In this document: piece by piece, positions 31,533 to 35,201 of the stretch | How positions within the stretch are numbered: position 1 is the stretch's first letter | Layout: every line of letters starts with the position of its first letter | DNA from: an uncultured Eubacteriales bacterium | GTDB taxonomy: Bacteria > Bacillota > Clostridia > Oscillospirales > CAG-272 | Assembly (NCBI GenBank): GCA_900545935.1 | Contig: URAP01000018.1 | Location: 1-35,201, forward strand | Length of the DNA: 35,201 nucleotides | Reading direction: 5' to 3' | Notes under the pieces: model-generated | Seen by the model: the letters and a program-made list of their open reading frames with translations, nothing else | What the model was told of the DNA's origin: nothing | Database searches by the model: none | Program-made: the position numbers and the translations under genes

Positions 31533-33514
31533 GCGGCGCAAGAACACTTGAGCAGCTGCGCGCGCGTTACAGCGGCAGCGGTCAGACAAAGTCCGAGGGC
31601 GGCATGATGGGCGGCAGACGCGGACCCGGTCCCGGCGGCCCCGGACCGAGAGGTATGGCTAAGGGTAAGCCGAAAAATACCCGCCGCACGGTCGGCAGAC
31701 TGTTTTCATATGTCCGTCCGTATACGATTAATCTTATATTCGTGCTGCTGTGCATGCTCGTCAGTACGCTTACATCACTTGTCGGCTCGTATCTGCTGGC
31801 ACCTATTATCAACAACATAGCGGGCGTCGCGACTACCGAGAAGAGCGGCGCAGCGGCGGTGCTCGCCGATAAGGTTATACGTTCGTTTACCGAGACTCCG
31901 CTCATGCAGCGGCTGCTCTCCGGATCCGCATGGACGGATGCGCTCGTGTATCTGTTCTGCGCGCTTGCGCTGATGCTCTGCATCTATCTTGTCGGAGTCG
32001 TTACCACCTATCTTCAGGGCAGACTTATGCTCTCGGTATCGCAGAGGGCGATAGAGCATCTGCGCTCCGATCTCTTCTGCGCGATGGACAGACTCCCCGT
32101 CAGATTCTTCGATACCCATCCGACGGGCGAGATAATGAGCCGCTATACAAACGATGTCGATAATATCGACACCATGCTTCAAAACTCGCTCACCTCGATG
32201 ACCTCCGGCTTTATCACTTTAATCGGAACCTTTGTTTTCATGATAACGACGAGCTGGCAGCTCACCCTTATCACCGTCTGCTTCGTACCGATATTTATGA
32301 AGCTCGGATCGGTGATAGGCGGTAAGAGCAGCCGATACTATTCGGGGCAGCAGGAAGCACTCGGCGCGGTCAACGGTTATATTGAGGAGACTGTGTCGGG
32401 ACAGAAGGTCGTTAAGGTCTTTAATCACGAGCAGGTCTGCTGCGAGGAGTTCGATACCATCAACCGCGATCTGCGCGAGAAGCAGACAGGCGCGCAGTTC
32501 TTCGGCGGCATTATGGGGCCTATCATGGGCAATACGTCGCAGATCAGCTTTGCAGTCACGGTCGGTGTCGGCGGTATACTTATGGTCGTCGGCGGACTCA
32601 CACCCGGTGCGCTGACCGTCTTTGCAAACTATTCGCGTCAGTTTTCGATGCCGATTAATATGGTTTCTATGCAAATGTCGACCATATTTGCCGCTCTTGC
32701 GGGCGCGGAGAGAGTTTTTGCTGTGATGGACGAGGAGCCCGAGAGGGACGATGAGGGCGTTGTACCCGGCGATGTTTCGCTCACCGGCGATATAGTGCTC
32801 GAGAACGTTTGCTTCGGCTATCGCCCCGACAAGACGGTGCTGCACGATATTTCGCTGCATGCAATGCCCGGACAGAAGGTCGCGTTTGTCGGTTCGACCG
32901 GCGCCGGCAAGACCACCGTTACCAACCTGCTCAGCCGCTTTTATGATACCGACAGCGGAAGCATAACAATAGACGGTAAAAATATCCGCGAGTATCCGCT
33001 TGCATCGCTGCGCAAAAATATTGCGATGGTGCTTCAGGATACGCACCTGTTTACCGGTACTATTCGTGAAAATATCCGGTACGGCAGACCCGATGCGACC
33101 GACGAGGAGGTCGAGCTTGCCGCCAAGACGGCGAGTGCACATTCGTTTATCATGCGTCTTGAGCATGGCTATGATACCGTTATCGAGGGCGACGGCGCAA
33201 ACCTCTCGCAGGGTCAGCGTCAGCTGCTCAATATTGCCCGTGCTGCGGTCTCCAAGGCACCCATACTTGTGCTCGACGAGGCGACAAGCTCGGTAGATAC
33301 TCGCACCGAGCGGCATATTCAGCACGGTATGGATCGTCTGATGAAGGACAGAACGACCTTTGTCATCGCGCACCGCCTGTCCACCGTCCGCGATGCGGAT
33401 ATGATAATGGTCCTTGAGGGCGGCAGAATAATCGAGCGCGGCAGTCACGACGAGCTGATAGCTCTCGGCGGCAGATACTATGAGCTGTATACCGGCAAGC
33501 GCGAGCTTGACTGA
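31529..33514 (+). CDS. ABC exporter half-transporter, catalytic subunit (pair 2)
   Basis: The product is 661 aa from ATG 31529 with GGAGG eight bases upstream. A Gly/Pro/Arg/Met-rich cytoplasmic head (about 20-50) precedes the first helix and looks disordered. The membrane domain is followed by GSTGAGKTT, LSQGQRQL and VLDEATSSVD, an intact catalytic Glu. It pairs with the upstream subunit. The head is specific to this pair; pair 1 has a much shorter N-terminus. Confidence 0.92.
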   Translation: MSGARTLEQLRARYSGSGQTKSEGGMMGGRRGPGPGGPGPRGMAKGKPKNTRRTVGRLFSYVRPYTINLIFVLLCMLVSTLTSLVGSYLLAPIINNIAGVATTEKSGAAAVLADKVIRSFTETPLMQRLLSGSAWTDALVYLFCALALMLCIYLVGVVTTYLQGRLMLSVSQRAIEHLRSDLFCAMDRLPVRFFDTHPTGEIMSRYTNDVDNIDTMLQNSLTSMTSGFITLIGTFVFMITTSWQLTLITVCFVPIFMKLGSVIGGKSSRYYSGQQEALGAVNGYIEETVSGQKVVKVFNHEQVCCEEFDTINRDLREKQTGAQFFGGIMGPIMGNTSQISFAVTVGVGGILMVVGGLTPGALTVFANYSRQFSMPINMVSMQMSTIFAALAGAERVFAVMDEEPERDDEGVVPGDVSLTGDIVLENVCFGYRPDKTVLHDISLHAMPGQKVAFVGSTGAGKTTVTNLLSRFYDTDSGSITIDGKNIREYPLASLRKNIAMVLQDTHLFTGTIRENIRYGRPDATDEEVELAAKTASAHSFIMRLEHGYDTVIEGDGANLSQGQRQLLNIARAAVSKAPILVLDEATSSVDTRTERHIQHGMDRLMKDRTTFVIAHRLSTVRDADMIMVLEGGRIIERGSHDELIALGGRYYELYTGKRELD

Positions 33515-33557
33515 GCGGAGCATTTGTTTTGTCTGTGCCTTAATAATACTTAAAGCC

Positions 33558-33592
33558 AAATGCGTCCGTACGATTTGCTTGCGGACGCATTT
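33558..33592. terminator. Hairpin after the second ABC exporter
   Basis: AAATGCGTCCG (33558-33568) and CGGACGCATTT (33582-33592) form an 11-bp stem with a 13-nt loop. No T run follows on the plus strand; GCTCCTT comes next. A 12-bp tandem pair, TAGACATTGACA twice, lies at 33601-33624. Confidence 0.5.
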
Positions 33593-33642
33593 GCTCCTTA
33601 TAGACATTGACATAGACATTGACACATGCCGATGCTTCTGTT

Positions 33643-33752
33643 TTTTCGTAATCTGACGTGAATTCCCAAAGAAATTTCTGCCGTTTTCTAATACTGATTT
33701 CTACTGCTTTTCCACAGTGGAATTTACTTTGGGAATTCACTTTTCGTAATCT
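33643..33752. mobile_element. MITE-like element with flanking direct repeats
   Basis: A 14-bp perfect inverted repeat, GTGAATTCCCAAAG (33658-33671) and CTTTGGGAATTCAC (33727-33740), extends to about 19 bp with one indel. It encloses about 55 bp that includes the palindrome TTCCACAGTGGAA. The whole is flanked by direct 12-bp copies of TTTTCGTAATCT (33643-33654 and 33741-33752), like a target-site duplication. No coding capacity. A regulatory stem-loop is the main alternative. Confidence 0.6.
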
Positions 33753-33777
33753 TATAGAAAAAAACGTGTATATTCGG

Positions 33778-33806
33778 TTGACACGGCAAAAAAGATATGA
33801 TATAAT
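33778..33806 (+). promoter_or_regulatory. Strong promoter of rplU-prp-rpmA
   Basis: TTGACA (33778-33783), 17 bp, then TATAAT (33801-33806) preceded by TGA: both boxes are consensus and the -10 is extended. Confidence 0.92.
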
Positions 33807-33824
33807 GAAAAACACCGCATGAAA

Positions 33825-33895
33825 CAGGCAGGGCTATCTATGCCCTATAAGCGCAGCGCCTGCACAGCGAGTTCTGGGGACAGACCCCATCAGAA
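33825..33895 (+). ncRNA. Structured leader of the rplU operon (L21-leader-like)
   Basis: Two hairpins lie between promoter and gene: CAGGC-AGGGC...GCCCT...GCCTG (33825-33862) and TTCTG-GGG-ACAGA-CCC...CAGAA (33872-33895). The place matches the L21 leader of Firmicutes, thought to bind the L21 protein for autoregulation. I have not matched its consensus base by base. Confidence 0.55.
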
Positions 33896-33910
33896 AGTGA
33901 GGTGCTTTTC

Positions 33911-34222
33911 GTGTTTGCAGTAATCGAAACAGGCGGAAAGCAGTACAAAGTTGCCGAGGGCGACGTTATCTTCGTTGAGAAGCTCGACGTAGCCGAGGGC
34001 GAAACCTATACCTTTGACAAGGTGCTTGCTCTTTCCAAGGACGGTTCGTTCAAGAGCGGCGCTCCGTATGTTGAGGGTGCGTCGGTCACTGCCTCTGTCG
34101 TAAAGAACGGCAAGGGTAAGAAGATCACAGTTCTGCGTTACAAGTCTAAGAAGAACGAGAAGAGAAAGCTCGGTCACCGTCAGCCTTACACAAAGGTTCA
34201 GATCGGCAGCATCGTCGGCTGA
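33911..34222 (+). CDS. rplU: 50S ribosomal protein L21
   Basis: The product is 103 aa. It starts MFAVIETGGKQYKVAEGD and ends KLGHRQPYTKVQIGSIVG, standard for L21. The GTG at 33911 is chosen because AGTGAGGT is seven bases upstream and the N-terminus then matches the family; the upstream GTG at 33902 would add three residues. L21 binds 23S rRNA near L20. It is the first gene of the conserved rplU-prp-rpmA operon. Confidence 0.96.
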   Translation: MFAVIETGGKQYKVAEGDVIFVEKLDVAEGETYTFDKVLALSKDGSFKSGAPYVEGASVTASVVKNGKGKKITVLRYKSKKNEKRKLGHRQPYTKVQIGSIVG

Positions 34223-34261
34223 GTTTTATCCCCTGAGGGATGAGCTTTCGGGAGTCATAGA

Positions 34262-34633
34262 ATGACTAAAGTAACATTTTACAAAAAGAGCGGCATTTAT
34301 TACGGCTTTACCGAGACCGGACATGCGGGTCTGGGAGAGATGGGCGGCGTTGACGAGCTTTGTGCGGCACTTTCCGCAATGACTATGCTCGTGGTCAACA
34401 CCATTGAGGTCTCCTTCGGAGGAGATATCGACTATCGCTACGATCCCGATACGGCGGATGTTCAGGTCATCGCGCGCAGCGCCCTCCCCGATTACGAGAG
34501 TGACGAGCGGAAGCGCTATGCGGTATCCGGTGTGATACAGGGTTATTGCTTGCAGCTCGCAGACATGCTCGAAGATTATTACGACTACCTCGACGTCATT
34601 GAGACGGAGGAGGAGCCGGAGCTGATCGGCTGA
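34262..34633 (+). CDS. prp: Ribosomal-processing cysteine protease Prp
   Basis: The product is 123 aa. The catalytic His21 and Cys34 are visible in TGHAGLGEMGGVDELCAALS. Prp removes the N-terminal extension of L27 in Firmicutes and some other groups. The substrate gene is directly downstream and carries the expected extension. GGGAG precedes ATG 34262. The acidic C-terminal tail (ETEEEPELIG) is slightly longer than usual. Confidence 0.94.
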   Translation: MTKVTFYKKSGIYYGFTETGHAGLGEMGGVDELCAALSAMTMLVVNTIEVSFGGDIDYRYDPDTADVQVIARSALPDYESDERKRYAVSGVIQGYCLQLADMLEDYYDYLDVIETEEEPELIG

Positions 34634-34677
34634 GATGCCTGACGTAAAAAAAGAATTTTGATAAGGAGAAAAAGACC

Positions 34678-34956
34678 ATGCTTAGATTAGGTTTACAGTT
34701 CTTTGCACACAAAAAAGGTGTCGGTTCTACCAAGAACGGACGCGACAGTGAGTCCAAGCGCCTCGGCGTAAAGCGTGCCGACGGTCAGGCTGTAACGGCA
34801 GGAAATATCCTCGTTCGCCAGAGAGGAACTCACATTCATCCCGGCAACAATGTCGGAATCGGAACAGACGATACCCTTTTTGCTCTTATTGACGGTAAGG
34901 TCAAATTCGAGCACATCACGGGCGGCAGAAAGCGCGTAAGCGTTTACGCCGACTGA
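34678..34956 (+). CDS. rpmA: 50S ribosomal protein L27 with Prp-cleaved extension
   Basis: The product is 92 aa. The N-terminus MLRLGLQFFAHKKG is the Prp recognition extension; cleavage is expected after Ala10, exposing HKKG. Then GSTKNGRDSESKRLGVK is the typical L27 start, which reaches toward the peptidyl transferase centre. TAAGGAG precedes ATG 34678. Confidence 0.96.
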   Translation: MLRLGLQFFAHKKGVGSTKNGRDSESKRLGVKRADGQAVTAGNILVRQRGTHIHPGNNVGIGTDDTLFALIDGKVKFEHITGGRKRVSVYAD

Positions 34957-34984
34957 GTTTATCCGATCACGCGATGAAACCAAA

Positions 34985-35013
34985 AAGGCAGGGCTGCATG
35001 CCCGGCCTTTTTT
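34985..35013 (+). terminator. Terminator of the rplU operon
   Basis: AAGGC-A-GGGC, a 5-nt loop, then GCCC-G-GCC, followed by TTTTTT. Strong intrinsic terminator. Confidence 0.9.
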
Positions 35014-35022
35014 GCTTGTGGA

Positions 35023-35168
35023 GGCTAAAATCGTCCGGAACGAAAAAACGAAAACAAGTAAGGATAACTCATTTTTAGTATGGCATGTATTGCAGGTAAT
35101 GTGTCGGAATCCTGACGGATTCCTGCATAAGCATATACGTTTTCGTTTTTTCTGCGCCCGATTTCGCC
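35023..35168. repeat. Imperfect inverted-repeat element near the window end
   Basis: Arms 35023-35055 and 35139-35168 share a 13-bp perfect core, AAAAAACGAAAAC, plus GGC-n-AAA-n-TCG at the outer ends. They enclose about 85 bp with a small hairpin (GGAATCC/GGATTCC, 35106-35122). A GTAC-palindrome follows at 35175-35188. The start GGCTAAAATCGTC also occurs at 92-104, so this is probably a dispersed element. Confidence 0.6.
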
Positions 35169-35201
35169 GCACGACGTACGCTTGTACGCCTTGCGCGACG
35201 A

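Noticed and set aside
32219..33625. 468-codon open frame on the minus strand
   Set aside because: Antisense shadow of the second catalytic ABC subunit, produced by the GC-rich codon use. No family-like features.
1..35201. tRNA or rRNA genes
   Set aside because: No T-loop-like GTTCRANTC segments in a cloverleaf context and no rRNA signatures were found on either strand by eye.

Overview
The window looks like a chromosome segment of an anaerobic, probably gut-dwelling Clostridia member of the Oscillospirales/Ruminococcaceae type. Reasons: moderately high G+C, AGGAGG-type ribosome binding sites with frequent GTG and TTG starts, rplU-prp-rpmA with a Prp-cleavable L27, a class I preQ1 riboswitch in front of queT, a dockerin-bearing secreted protein, Cys-rich surface repeats, and a Se/S-carrier-like DUF3343 protein next to a cysteine desulfurase. 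The genus cannot be fixed from the sequence alone. No tRNA, rRNA, CRISPR array, phage gene or transposase gene was seen.

Layout. 1-8.7 kb (+): two envelope proteins (a phosphodiester-glycosidase-type membrane protein and a membrane protein with a long disordered head), a PAP2 phosphatase, an asparagine-synthase-type amidotransferase, an ATP-grasp ligase resembling D-aspartate ligases, and MurE. They form a plausible cell-envelope cluster ended by a terminator at 8717. 8.9-10.3 kb: DUF3343 plus cysteine desulfurase. 10.3-15.4 kb: a promoter next to an 18-bp palindrome, a HAD/C_GCAxxG_C_C fusion and a heterodimeric ABC exporter. 15.5-16.4 kb: TrhA/hemolysin III, followed by degenerate repeats. 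16.4-18.5 kb (-): two secreted hypothetical proteins behind a long leader holding a 29-codon ORF and a strong hairpin. 18.6-21.9 kb: nrdR (-), a lone MazF/NdoA toxin, fba and an acyl-ACP thioesterase. 21.9-22.6 kb: a gene-free repeat island.

22.6-25.2 kb (-): a cytidylate-kinase-like protein, a Cys-rich repeat membrane protein and an orphan response regulator with a degenerate receiver. 25.3-27.4 kb (+): a dockerin protein and a membrane-anchored metallophosphoesterase. 27.4-28.2 kb (-): queT under a preQ1-I riboswitch with a terminator. 28.3-33.5 kb (+): a glycerophosphodiesterase, a MarR regulator with a His-rich tail, and a second heterodimeric ABC exporter. 33.5-35.0 kb: a MITE-like element, a strong promoter with a structured leader, and rplU-prp-rpmA with a terminator. 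Related palindromic intergenic elements lie at both window ends.

The most coherent candidate system is the asnB-like / D-Asp-ligase-like / MurE cluster. MurE carries DNPD where DAP-type enzymes carry DNPR. Together the three genes would fit a diamino acid other than DAP, branched by an amidated D-Asp. This is an inference that needs biochemical or comparative confirmation.
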